Shown: piece after piece, positions 17,524 through 24,981 of the stretch
Layout of the letters: every line of letters starts with the position of its first letter
Numbering within the stretch: position 1 is the first letter of the stretch
Origin: Pseudomonas asiatica
GTDB taxonomy: Bacteria; Pseudomonadota; Gammaproteobacteria; Pseudomonadales; Pseudomonadaceae
NCBI RefSeq assembly: GCF_040214835.1
Contig: NZ_CP157874.1
Location: 1,864,001-1,928,000 of the forward strand
Reading direction: 5' to 3'
DNA: 64,000 nucleotides
The notes under the pieces: generated by a model
Seen by the model: the letters and a program-made list of their open reading frames with translations, nothing else
Databases searched by the model: none
What the model was told of the DNA's origin: nothing
Made by a program: the position numbers and the translations under genes

Positions 17524-18675
17524 ATGCTTCGAGCACCCTGGCTTGTCACCCTGACCGCCGCCGCACTCCTGCCCCTGCTGGCGCAAGCGGCGGCCGAACA
17601 GCAGCTTCGCAGTGAAGAAGGCACCTTGACCGTCAGCACAGTGGCCGACGGCCTGCGCAACCCTTGGGCCCTGGCGTTCCTGCCGGACGGCAAGGACATG
17701 CTGGTCACCGAGCGCGCCGGCAACTTGCGGGTGGTCAATGCCGAAGGCAAGGTCGGCCCGCCGATCAGTGGTGTGCCCAAGGTCTGGGCCGAGGGCCAGG
17801 GCGGCCTGCTGGATGTGGTGCTGTCGCCGGAGTTCGCCAAGGACCGCACCGTCTACCTGTCCTACGCCGAAGAGGGCAGTGACGGCAAGGCCGGTACGGC
17901 GGTCGGCCGTGGCCAGTTGTCCCAGGACCGCGCCCGGCTGGAAAACTTCAACGTCATCTTCCGCCAGCAGCCCAAGCTGTCGGAGGGCAACCACTTCGGC
18001 TCGCGCCTGGTGTTCGACCGCGACGGCTACCTGTTCATCGCTCTCGGCGAGAACAACCAGCGCCCGACCGCCCAGGACCTGGACAAGCTGCAAGGCAAGA
18101 TCGTGCGTATCTTGCCGGACGGCGAAGTACCCAGGGACAACCCCTTCGTCGGCAAGGACAACGTGCGGCCGGAGATCTGGTCGTTCGGCCACCGCAACCA
18201 GCAAGGCGCCGCACTCAACCCCTGGACCGGCAAGCTGTGGACCCACGAGCACGGCCCGCGCGGCGGCGACGAGATCAACATTCCCGAGCCTGGCAAGAAC
18301 TATGGCTGGCCGATTGCGACCCACGGCATCAACTACTCGCTGCTGCCGATTCCCGAGGCCAAGGGCAAGCATGTGCAGGGCATGGTCGACCCGCACCATG
18401 TATGGGAGAAGTCGCCGGGTATCAGCGGCATGGCCTTCTACGACAGCTCTAGGTTCAAGGCCTGGGATCACAACCTGTTCATTGGCGCGCTGGCTACCCA
18501 GGAGCTGATCCGCCTGCAACTGGATGGCGACAAGGTGGTGCATGAAGAGCGTTTGCTGGGTGAGCTGAAGGCGCGTATGCGCGATGTGCGGGTGGGGCCG
18601 GATGGCTACCTGTATGTGCTGACCGATGACAAGGACGGCGCGTTGCTCAAGGTAGGCCTGGGCGACGGCACCTGA
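17524..18675 (+). CDS. Periplasmic PQQ-dependent sugar dehydrogenase (sorbosone/aldose type)
   Basis: The 383-residue protein begins with a signal peptide (LVTLTAAALLPLLAQAAA) and continues as a six-bladed propeller of the glucose/sorbosone dehydrogenase family. Signatures include LRNPWALAFLPDG near the mature N-terminus, EGQGGLLDVVLSP, SEGNHFGSRLVFD, SFGHRNQQGAALNP and EHGPRGGDEINIPEPGKNYG. Related proteins (Asd/YliI type) oxidise aldose sugars with PQQ in the periplasm. ATG 17524 has AAAGGA upstream. It probably forms an operon with the small exported protein before it; a REP pair follows. The natural substrate is unknown. Confidence 0.87.
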   Translation: MLRAPWLVTLTAAALLPLLAQAAAEQQLRSEEGTLTVSTVADGLRNPWALAFLPDGKDMLVTERAGNLRVVNAEGKVGPPISGVPKVWAEGQGGLLDVVLSPEFAKDRTVYLSYAEEGSDGKAGTAVGRGQLSQDRARLENFNVIFRQQPKLSEGNHFGSRLVFDRDGYLFIALGENNQRPTAQDLDKLQGKIVRILPDGEVPRDNPFVGKDNVRPEIWSFGHRNQQGAALNPWTGKLWTHEHGPRGGDEINIPEPGKNYGWPIATHGINYSLLPIPEAKGKHVQGMVDPHHVWEKSPGISGMAFYDSSRFKAWDHNLFIGALATQELIRLQLDGDKVVHEERLLGELKARMRDVRVGPDGYLYVLTDDKDGALLKVGLGDGT

Positions 18676-18688
18676 CGCAGTACAGTAC

Positions 18689-18807
18689 TTGTGGGAGCGG
18701 CCTTGTGTCGCGAAAGGGCCGCAGAGCGGCCCCAGGATTTTCGCGTCACGACGAATATTGCTGGGGCCGCTGCGCGGCCCTTTCGCGACACAAGGCCGCT
18801 CCCACAA
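18689..18807. repeat. Paired REP element abutting the next promoter
   Basis: Inverted pair of the putida REP (GTGGGAGCGGCCTTGTGTCG and inverse). Its right end is only 19 bases from the ATG of the AFG1-type ATPase, so that gene's promoter or leader must overlap or lie within the element. A -10-like TAGAAT occurs at 18816-18821. Confidence 0.85.
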
Positions 18808-18826
18808 GGTATGTGTAGAATGCCGC

Positions 18827-19933
18827 ATGGCTATCGATCCCCATTCCCTCTACCAGCAGGCCCTGACCACCCAGGGCTATGTCGCCGACCCCGCCCAGGC
18901 CCGCGCCGTCGAGGCCTTGCAGGCCTGTTTCCAGGCCGTCGAACAGGGCCGCCCCACCCAGGGTATCTACCTCTGGGGCCCGGTCGGCCGCGGCAAGACC
19001 TGGCTGATGGACCAGTTCCACCACTGCCTGCGGGTACCCAGCCGGCGCCAGCACTTCCACCACTTCATGGCCTGGGTCCACCAGCGCCTGTTCCAGCTCA
19101 ACGGCACCGCCGACCCGCTGCTGGCGCTGGCCGGGGAGCTGGCAGGGCAGATACGCGTGCTGTGCTTCGACGAGCTGTTCGTCAACGACATCGGTGACGC
19201 GATCATCCTCGGCCGCCTGTTCCAGGTACTGTTCGACCAAGGCGTTGTTATCGTCGCCACCTCCAACCAGCCACCCGAGCAGCTCTACCGCGACGGCTTC
19301 AACCGCGAGCGTTTCCTGCCGGCCATCGCCGCCATCCAGCGGCACATGCAGGTACTGCCGGTAGCCGGCGAGCAGGACCACCGCCTGCACCCCGGCGCCG
19401 AGCGCCAGCGTTACTGGGTGGCGCAAGCGGGGCAGGCCAGCCAGCTGGGCGAGGTGTTCCGCCAGCTCAGCCCCGGCGACGCAGGCCACGATCAGCCCTT
19501 GGCGATCGGCTCCCGGCAGGTGCAGGTGGTGCGGCGCAGCGCGCAGGCCATCTGGTGCCGCTTCACCGACCTGTGCGAACAGCCGCTGGCGGCCATGGAG
19601 TTCATGGCCCTGTGCGACCGGTTCCCGGCCATCCTGGTGTCGGGCATTCCGGCGCTGGGGGGTGAACAGCGGGCCGGGCGCATTGCCCGGGGCACCGAGG
19701 ATGCTGCGGCGCGGGTGGTGGCGGGTGACCGCGAGCTGCCAGCGCTGTCGCCCAAGGACGACGCGGTGCGCCGCTTCATTGCCCTGGTCGACGAATGCTA
19801 CGACCGCCGGGTGGCGTTGTACCTGGAGGCACAGGTGCCGCTGGATGCCCTCTACACTCAAGGGTATCTGGCGTTCCCGTACCAACGGACCCTGAGCCGG
19901 CTACGGGAGATGCAACTGCAACGCTTCGCCTGA
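18827..19933 (+). CDS. AFG1/ZapE family ATPase
   Basis: The 368-residue protein shows Walker A (GPVGRGKTW) and Walker B (VLCFDELFV) of the AFG1-like AAA-type ATPases, plus VIVATSNQPPEQLYRDGFNR, a hallmark of ZapE/AFG1. ZapE acts at the division ring in E. coli; AFG1 helps clear faulty respiratory-chain proteins in mitochondria. The start at 18827 is chosen because the family N-terminus (YQQALTTQGYVADPAQARAV) begins there; a longer frame is REP DNA. There is no clear ribosome site. The DinB-family gene follows after 14 bases. Pseudomonads usually carry more than one member, so I leave the symbol blank. Confidence 0.85.
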   Translation: MAIDPHSLYQQALTTQGYVADPAQARAVEALQACFQAVEQGRPTQGIYLWGPVGRGKTWLMDQFHHCLRVPSRRQHFHHFMAWVHQRLFQLNGTADPLLALAGELAGQIRVLCFDELFVNDIGDAIILGRLFQVLFDQGVVIVATSNQPPEQLYRDGFNRERFLPAIAAIQRHMQVLPVAGEQDHRLHPGAERQRYWVAQAGQASQLGEVFRQLSPGDAGHDQPLAIGSRQVQVVRRSAQAIWCRFTDLCEQPLAAMEFMALCDRFPAILVSGIPALGGEQRAGRIARGTEDAAARVVAGDRELPALSPKDDAVRRFIALVDECYDRRVALYLEAQVPLDALYTQGYLAFPYQRTLSRLREMQLQRFA

Positions 19934-19947
19934 AAAGGAGCCGAACC

Positions 19948-20529
19948 ATGGAGCCGCTGTCGCATCATCTGCTGACCCAGGCCTACAACAATGGCTGGGC
20001 CAACCACCGTCTGTACAAGGCCTGCCTGCAACTGACCCAGGACGAATTCGTCGCCCCGCGCTGCAGCTTTTTCCCGTCGATCAAGGCCACCCTCAACCAC
20101 CTGCTGACGGTGGACTGGTTCTACCTGCACATGCTCGAGTGCGAGCAGCGTGGCGAGCAGCCCGACGCCGACGGCGAGCGCTTCTTCGACCCCGAACAGC
20201 CGTTTGCCACCTGCACCGACCTGCATGCCGAACAGGCCCAGGCCGATCACCGGCTGATCGCCTATTGCCGCGGCCTGCGCGATGGTGAGCTGGGGCGCTA
20301 TGTGAGCATCGTGCGCCCCGAGCGGGTACAGCGCGAGCAACGGCTGCGGTTGTTGGCGCACCTGTTCGAGCACCAGGTGCATCACCGTGGGCAGGTGCAT
20401 GCGATGCTCAGTGACACGGCAGTGAGGCCGCCGCAGCTGGATGAGTTTTTCTGTGAGGAAGAGGCGGGGTTGCGGGCGGCGGACTTTGCCGAGCTGGGCT
20501 GGACCGAGGAGCAGGTCTGGAAAGTGTAG
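19948..20529 (+). CDS. DinB family protein
   Basis: The 193-residue protein is a four-helix DinB/YfiT-type bundle. The probable metal-site histidines are in LNHLLTVDWFYLHM and in the C-terminal HLFEHQVHHRGQVHAML. This family includes damage-inducible proteins and thiol-dependent transferases. The length and the HQVHHRGQ motif are typical. AAAAGGAG precedes ATG 19948, and the 14-base gap suggests co-transcription with the ATPase upstream. The substrate is unknown. Confidence 0.85.
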   Translation: MEPLSHHLLTQAYNNGWANHRLYKACLQLTQDEFVAPRCSFFPSIKATLNHLLTVDWFYLHMLECEQRGEQPDADGERFFDPEQPFATCTDLHAEQAQADHRLIAYCRGLRDGELGRYVSIVRPERVQREQRLRLLAHLFEHQVHHRGQVHAMLSDTAVRPPQLDEFFCEEEAGLRAADFAELGWTEEQVWKV

Positions 20530-20646
20530 GGGGCTGCTTTGCAGCCCTTCGCGGGCTTGCCCGCTCCCACGGGTAGTGCACAGCTTCCCAAACCTGTGCA
20601 GTACCTGTGGGAGCGGGCGAGCCCGCGAAGGGCCGCAAAGCGGCCC
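20529..20646. repeat. Paired REP element, GGGAGCGGGC type
   Basis: Inverted pair of the GCGGGCTTGCCCGCTCCCAC type with GGCTGCTTTGCAGCC at one end and GGCCGCAAAGCGGCC at the other. It lies between the convergent DinB and alpha/beta hydrolase genes. Confidence 0.85.
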
Positions 20647-20659
20647 CTCGACTATTGGC

Positions 20660-21658
20660 TCACTTGCCCAGCCACTCCACCAGCGTACGGTTGAACCGCA
20701 CCGGCTCCTCGATCTGCGGCGCATGCCCCATGCCTTCAAAGGTAATCAGCTCACCCTTGGGAATCAGCTTGGCCACCTGCGGCCCCAGCACTGCATACTT
20801 GCCCAGCTTCGCTTTCACCTCCGGCGGCGCGATATCACTGCCGATGGCTGTGGTGTCCTGGTCACCGATCAGCAGCAGGGTGGGCATCTGCAGGTCCTTG
20901 AACTCGTGGTACACCGGCTGGGTGAAGATCATGTCGTAGATCAGCGCCGAGTTCCACGCCACCGCTTCATGCCCCGGCCCCTTGTTCAGACCCACCAGCA
21001 TCTGCACCCAGCGCTCGTACTCCGGCTTCCAGCGCCCGGCGTAGTAGGTCTTGCGCTCATACTCGCGCACGCCTTCGGCATCCAGCTTGAGTTCGCGCGC
21101 ATACCACTGGTCCACCGTGCGGTAGGGCACGCCCAGGGCTTTCCAGTCTTCCAGCCCGATGGGGTTGACCATCGCCAGGCGCTCCACCTGCTGCGGGTAC
21201 ATCAGCGCATAGCGGGTGGCGAGCATGCCGCCGGTGGAGTGGCCGAGCACGATGCTTTGCTTCACGCCCAGCTGTTCGAGCAGGGCATGGGTGTTGCTCG
21301 CCAGTTGCTGGAAGCTGTACTGGTAATGCGCCGGCTTGCTGGAGCTGCAGAAGCCGACCTGGTCGGGGGCGATGACCCGGTAGCCAGCCTTGCTCAGGGC
21401 GTCGATGGTGGTTTCCCAAGTGGCGGCGCAGAAGTTCTTGCCATGCATCAGCACCACGCTGTGGCCGTTGGCCTGGCCCTGGGCGGGCACGTCCATGTAG
21501 CCCATCTGCAGGGCCTGGCCCTGGGACTTGAAGTCGAAATGCTTGAGTGGATGCGGGTAGTTGAAGCCCTCCAGCTGGGGGCCATAGGTGGGCGATTCGG
21601 CGGCGATGGCCGAACTGCCGGCGAGGCAGGCCAGGGCCAGGGCGGTTGCGCGCAGCAT
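20660..21658 (-). CDS. Exported alpha/beta hydrolase
   Basis: The 332-residue protein has a signal peptide (MLRATALALACLAGSSAIAA) and an alpha/beta hydrolase core. The oxyanion region is VVLMHGKNFCAATW, the nucleophile is S141 in GHSTGG, the acid is probably in LLIGDQDTTA, and the histidine is in GMGHAPQIEEP. It is probably periplasmic. The closest recognisable group is esterases or haloalkane-dehalogenase-like hydrolases annotated generically in pseudomonads. The substrate is unknown. It is a single gene, convergent with dinB and not coupled to its neighbours. Confidence 0.85.
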   Translation of the reverse strand: MLRATALALACLAGSSAIAAESPTYGPQLEGFNYPHPLKHFDFKSQGQALQMGYMDVPAQGQANGHSVVLMHGKNFCAATWETTIDALSKAGYRVIAPDQVGFCSSSKPAHYQYSFQQLASNTHALLEQLGVKQSIVLGHSTGGMLATRYALMYPQQVERLAMVNPIGLEDWKALGVPYRTVDQWYARELKLDAEGVREYERKTYYAGRWKPEYERWVQMLVGLNKGPGHEAVAWNSALIYDMIFTQPVYHEFKDLQMPTLLLIGDQDTTAIGSDIAPPEVKAKLGKYAVLGPQVAKLIPKGELITFEGMGHAPQIEEPVRFNRTLVEWLGK

Positions 21659-21733
21659 GGGGGCACTCCGTGTAGGGCCATGTAGGAAGGGGCGACTGTA
21701 GCAGTCAGTGGACCACGCGGGACGTGAAAGGTG

Positions 21734-22171
21734 TTACCAGGCGTGAAACCAGCCCAGGGTAATCATCGCCAGCACCCCATAGCGGCCGGCCTTGGCCAGG
21801 GTCACCAGCAGCAGGAAGCGCCAGAACGGCTCACGCATGATGCCTGCGATCAGCGTCAGCGGGTCGCCGATCACCGGCATCCAGCTGAGCAGCAGCGACC
21901 ATTGCCCCCAGCGCTGGTAGCGCTGTTGCGCGCGTTCCAGCTGGGCAGGGCTGAACGGGAACCAGCGCTTGTCACGCAGGTGCTCGATGGCCCGGCCCAG
22001 CACCCAGTTGACCACCGAGCCCAGCACATTGCCCAGGGTCGCCACCAGCAGCAGGGTGGCCCAGGCCTCGGGCTGGCGCAGCAAAAGGCCGACCAGCACG
22101 GCCTCCGATTGCAGCGGTAGCAGGGTGGCGGCGCCGAAGGCGCTGAGGAACAGCGCCCACAGGCTGAGCAT
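21734..22171 (-). CDS. YqaA family membrane protein (SNARE-associated/VTT type)
   Basis: The 145-residue protein has several hydrophobic segments and the YqaA/DedA-related pattern LLPLQSEAVLVGLLL, GNVLGSVVNWVLGR and WMPVIGDPLTLIAGIMR. Related DedA proteins act in membrane lipid homeostasis; the function of YqaA itself is not settled. Its ATG overlaps the stop codon of the DUF411 gene (ATGA around 22168-22171), so the two are translationally coupled. Confidence 0.85.
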   Translation of the reverse strand: MLSLWALFLSAFGAATLLPLQSEAVLVGLLLRQPEAWATLLLVATLGNVLGSVVNWVLGRAIEHLRDKRWFPFSPAQLERAQQRYQRWGQWSLLLSWMPVIGDPLTLIAGIMREPFWRFLLLVTLAKAGRYGVLAMITLGWFHAW

Positions 22172-22602
22172 CAGTAGTTGGCGACCACGGTGTCCTTGCC
22201 GTCCTGGGTCACGCCGATGACCTGGTAGGCATCCTTGTGGTCACCCATTTCCATGCCGGGCGAGCCCATGGGCATGCCTGGCACGGCCAGGCCCTTGAGG
22301 TCGTTGCGTTTGGCCAGCAGGCGCACCTGCTCGGCCGGTACGTGGCCTTCGACGAACTTGCCATCGATCACCCCGGTATGGCACGACGCCAGGCGTGGCG
22401 CCACGCCCAGGCGTTGTTTCACCTCGCTCATGTTCGGCTCGACATGGTCGTTGACGGTGAAGCCGTTGTCGCGCAGGTGGCTGATCCAGGCCTTGCAGCA
22501 GCCACAGTTGGGGTCGCGGTAGACGTCGATGGTCTCGGCAGCCTGGGCCAGGCCGGTGATGGCCAGCAGGCCCAGGGGCAGCAGGTGTTTACGCAGCATC
22601 AT
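22171..22602 (-). CDS. DUF411 exported metal-binding protein
   Basis: The 143-residue protein has a signal peptide (LLPLGLLAITGLAQA) and the DUF411 signature VYRDPNCGCCKAWISHLRDN, with a C-x-C-C cluster, followed by SCHTGVIDGKFVEGHVPAE and the methionine-rich VPGMPMGSPGMEMGDHKDAY. These Cys, His and Met groups suit copper binding, and the family is often found beside copper-resistance genes. AAGGAG stands 6 bases before the double ATG at 22602. A probable copB remnant lies directly upstream, so this gene and yqaA appear to be what is left of a copper operon. Confidence 0.85.
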   Translation of the reverse strand: MMLRKHLLPLGLLAITGLAQAAETIDVYRDPNCGCCKAWISHLRDNGFTVNDHVEPNMSEVKQRLGVAPRLASCHTGVIDGKFVEGHVPAEQVRLLAKRNDLKGLAVPGMPMGSPGMEMGDHKDAYQVIGVTQDGKDTVVANY

Positions 22603-22613
22603 GAAGCACTCCT

Positions 22614-22797
22614 TCAAAAACGTGGGCGGATACCGGCGACCAGGCCTATGCCTTGCACGCGCCCGGTGTCGTTGCGGCCCCAGGGGCGGTCCGATATCCA
22701 GCGGTCGGCCAGCAGCATAGCGTAAGCGGCTTCCAGGCGCAGCGCGGCCTGTTGCTGTTCGCCAGCGTTGTCAGGCAGCCAGTCTACCTGTCAGGTA
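22614..22797 (-). pseudogene. Probable 3' remnant of a copper-resistance outer-membrane gene (copB-like)
   Basis: Reading leftward, an open stretch of about 60 codons without its own start ends 11 bases before the DUF411 start. It contains LRLEAAYAMLLADRWI, RPWGRNDTGRVQGIG and ends LVAGIRPRF, a terminal Phe typical of outer-membrane barrels. The order resembles the CopB segments ending in a VAG-R-x-F tail, but is shortened. A stop codon precedes it in frame. The CopB assignment is by eye and from the DUF411 neighbour; another porin is possible. Confidence 0.45.
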
Positions 22798-22868
22798 GTG
22801 GTTCCGGATGCCGGCCTGTCATCACGCTGGCTAACGTGCGGCACACCTATCTGAGAGCCTGCTGGATC

Positions 22869-23519
22869 ATGACCCTACCACTGGACTGCCTGTTGTACTC
22901 CAAGACCAATCTGATCGGCATCGGACCAAACCTGTCCGACGAGGAACGCCAGGACGTGCAAACGTTGCTGGACCATGCCGATGAGTTCGCAAGCCGCTTC
23001 CTCGACCGGGACGAGCTATGGAAAAGCTGGTTCGACCGCTTCCGCAATCGCCTGGAGAAACATGGCTGCGTAAGGATGGCCGCCCTGGAGTTGCCGCCCC
23101 AGGTCATCAGGGACCATGACGATTTCGATACAAGGCTCGAGCCCATCGGCACAGGCAGCACACCAACGCTGTTGGCCCAACTGGCGCGCGCATCCATGCA
23201 GGAACTGCGCATCAGTGCTCACGCCAGCAAGTTCCTGCAGTCTGGTTGGCAGAACGACGTCGCCTCATCGTTTCTGATAACACCCTGCCAGAAGGACGAG
23301 GAGGGCCAGATCCATCTGGCGGTCTACTCGTTTCGCTTCAATGGCACGGTGGAAATGCGCGACTTCGGATTCTGGAGCGAGGCCCAGCGTGACATCGTCG
23401 TGTGGAACACCGGCACTGTTTACCGCTTTGACCTGGAACGTTTCGCCGCTTTTCGTCAGCAGATTCGTAAGGAATTGGGCGACCGGCGGCTTGGCGCCAT
23501 TACCAGGATTGAACTCTAG
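22869..23519 (+). CDS. Hypothetical protein of unknown function
   Basis: The 216-residue product is unrecognised. It has no signal peptide or membrane segment. A charged N-terminal half (LSDEERQDVQTLLDHADEFA, FLDRDELWKSWFDRFRNRLE) is followed by a beta-rich half (IHLAVYSFRFNGTVEMRDFG, IVVWNTGTVYRFDLERFAAF). It stands alone between the copB-like remnant and trhP, in the place where a longer copper operon might once have stood, so it may have been acquired. ATG 22869 lacks a strong ribosome site. Codon use is slightly less GC-extreme than that of its neighbours, by eye only. Confidence 0.65.
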   Translation: MTLPLDCLLYSKTNLIGIGPNLSDEERQDVQTLLDHADEFASRFLDRDELWKSWFDRFRNRLEKHGCVRMAALELPPQVIRDHDDFDTRLEPIGTGSTPTLLAQLARASMQELRISAHASKFLQSGWQNDVASSFLITPCQKDEEGQIHLAVYSFRFNGTVEMRDFGFWSEAQRDIVVWNTGTVYRFDLERFAAFRQQIRKELGDRRLGAITRIEL

Positions 23520-23528
23520 CCACCTCGC

Positions 23529-24848
23529 TCAAGCTGGCAGGTCACGCATCAGCAGGCCGTATGCCAATGGCACCTGCTCGGGAACAGGAAGGTAGATGGT
23601 GTGGCCATCGCCAGGGGCGACCTGCAGCGGTTGCTGCTGGCCATTGCTCATGTGCTCGAGATCGAAGTGGTAGTTGCCGCGTGGGGTCATCAGTTCCAGA
23701 TGGTCGCCCACGGCGAAGCGGTTCTTCACCTTGACCTCGGCCAGGCCGTCGACGCGCACCCCGGTCAGCTCGCCAACGAACTGCTGGCGCTCGGACACCG
23801 AGTTGCCGCGCTGGTAGTTCTGGTACTCGTCGTGCACGTGGCGGCGCAGGAAGCCTTCGGTGTAACCGCGCTGGGCCAGGGATTCGAGGTTGTCCATCAG
23901 GGAGCGGTCGAATGGCCGCCCGGCCACCGCGTCGTCGATCGCCTGGCGGTACGACTGCACGGCGCGGGCGCAGTAGAAGTGCGACTTGGTGCGGCCTTCG
24001 ATCTTCAGCGAGTGCACGCCCATGGCGGCCAGGCGCCCGACATGCTGGATGGCGCGCAGGTCCTTGGCATTCATGATGTAGGTGCCGTGCTCGTCTTCGA
24101 ACGCCGGCATTTCGGTGCCGGGGCGGTTGCTTTCCTGCAGCAGGAATACCTGCTCGGTCGGTGCACCCAGGCCCAGCGTCGGCTGCACTTCGCGCACGAT
24201 GTCGCCAGTTGCGTTTTCGGTGGCCGGGGTGGCGTCGTACTTCCAGCGGCAAGCGTTGGTGCAGCTGCCCTGGTTGGCATCGCGCTTGTTGAGGTAGCCC
24301 GACAGCAGGCAACGGCCGGAGTAGGCCATGCACAGGGCACCGTGGACGAACACCTCCAGCTCCATTTCCGGCACCTGCTGGCGGATTTCTTCGATCTCTT
24401 CGAGCGACAGCTCGCGCGACAGGATCACCCGGCTCAGGCCCAGTTGCTGCCAGAACTGCACGCTGGCCCAGTTGACCGTGTTGGCCTGCACCGACAGGTG
24501 CACCGGCATCTGCGGGAAGTGCTGGCGTACCAGCATGATCAGGCCTGGGTCGGACATGATCAGCGCGTCCGGTGCCATCTCGATCACCGGCGCCAGGTCC
24601 TTGAGGAAGGTCTTGAGCTTGGCATTGTGCGGGGCAATGTTGACCACCACGTAGAAGCGCTTGCCCAGGGCATGCGCCTCCTGGATGCCCAGGGCCAGGT
24701 TGGCATGGTCGAACTCGTTGTTGCGCACCCGCAAGCTGTAGCGAGGCTGGCCGGCGTAGACCGCGTCGGCGCCATAGGCGAAGGCGTAGCGCATGGTCTT
24801 GAGGGTGCCGGCGGGGGCCAGCAGTTCGGGCTTGGCGATAGGGGTCAT
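23529..24848 (-). CDS. trhP: tRNA 5-hydroxyuridine synthesis protein TrhP (YegQ, U32 peptidase fold)
   Basis: TrhP supports oxygen-independent formation of 5-hydroxyuridine at wobble U34 of tRNA, using prephenate. The 439-residue protein has the U32 signature: KPELLAPAGTLKTMRYAFAY, GADAVYAGQPRYSLRVR, HLSVQANTVNWASVQFW, and the FeS-type cysteines in FVHGALCMAYSGRCLLS and NQGSCTNACRW. The length and the C-terminal domain match YegQ, not the shorter UbiU/UbiV. ATG 24848 is the family start. An Anr-type box with class II spacing lies upstream (24867-24915), which suits an anaerobic route that complements an O2-dependent one. Confidence 0.9.
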   Translation of the reverse strand: MTPIAKPELLAPAGTLKTMRYAFAYGADAVYAGQPRYSLRVRNNEFDHANLALGIQEAHALGKRFYVVVNIAPHNAKLKTFLKDLAPVIEMAPDALIMSDPGLIMLVRQHFPQMPVHLSVQANTVNWASVQFWQQLGLSRVILSRELSLEEIEEIRQQVPEMELEVFVHGALCMAYSGRCLLSGYLNKRDANQGSCTNACRWKYDATPATENATGDIVREVQPTLGLGAPTEQVFLLQESNRPGTEMPAFEDEHGTYIMNAKDLRAIQHVGRLAAMGVHSLKIEGRTKSHFYCARAVQSYRQAIDDAVAGRPFDRSLMDNLESLAQRGYTEGFLRRHVHDEYQNYQRGNSVSERQQFVGELTGVRVDGLAEVKVKNRFAVGDHLELMTPRGNYHFDLEHMSNGQQQPLQVAPGDGHTIYLPVPEQVPLAYGLLMRDLPA

Positions 24849-24866
24849 GTGCGCACCGGAGCAAAA

Positions 24867-24915
24867 GGCGCGGATGCTAGGGCTGGCAGATACGGCCCGT
24901 ATTGATTTGCATCAA
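24867..24915 (-). promoter_or_regulatory. Anr/FNR-type class II promoter of trhP
   Basis: TTGAT-TTGC-ATCAA at 24902-24915 is a perfect FNR/Anr box. On the minus strand TAGCAT (24874-24879) fits a -10 and places the start near 24867, so the box centre is about -41.5. The trhP start codon is 19 bases beyond. The opposite gene starts at 24982, 67 bases away. Confidence 0.7.
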
Positions 24916-24981
24916 GGGAATGGCGGCACTTTTGCCAAGGTGCGGCGCACTAATAACGCATAAGCCATGCGAGGACCCGCG

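Noticed and set aside
22653..22868. N-terminal extension of the unknown gene at 22869
   Set aside because: The frame is open to 22653 but overlaps the copB-like remnant on the other strand, and no better ribosome site was found.
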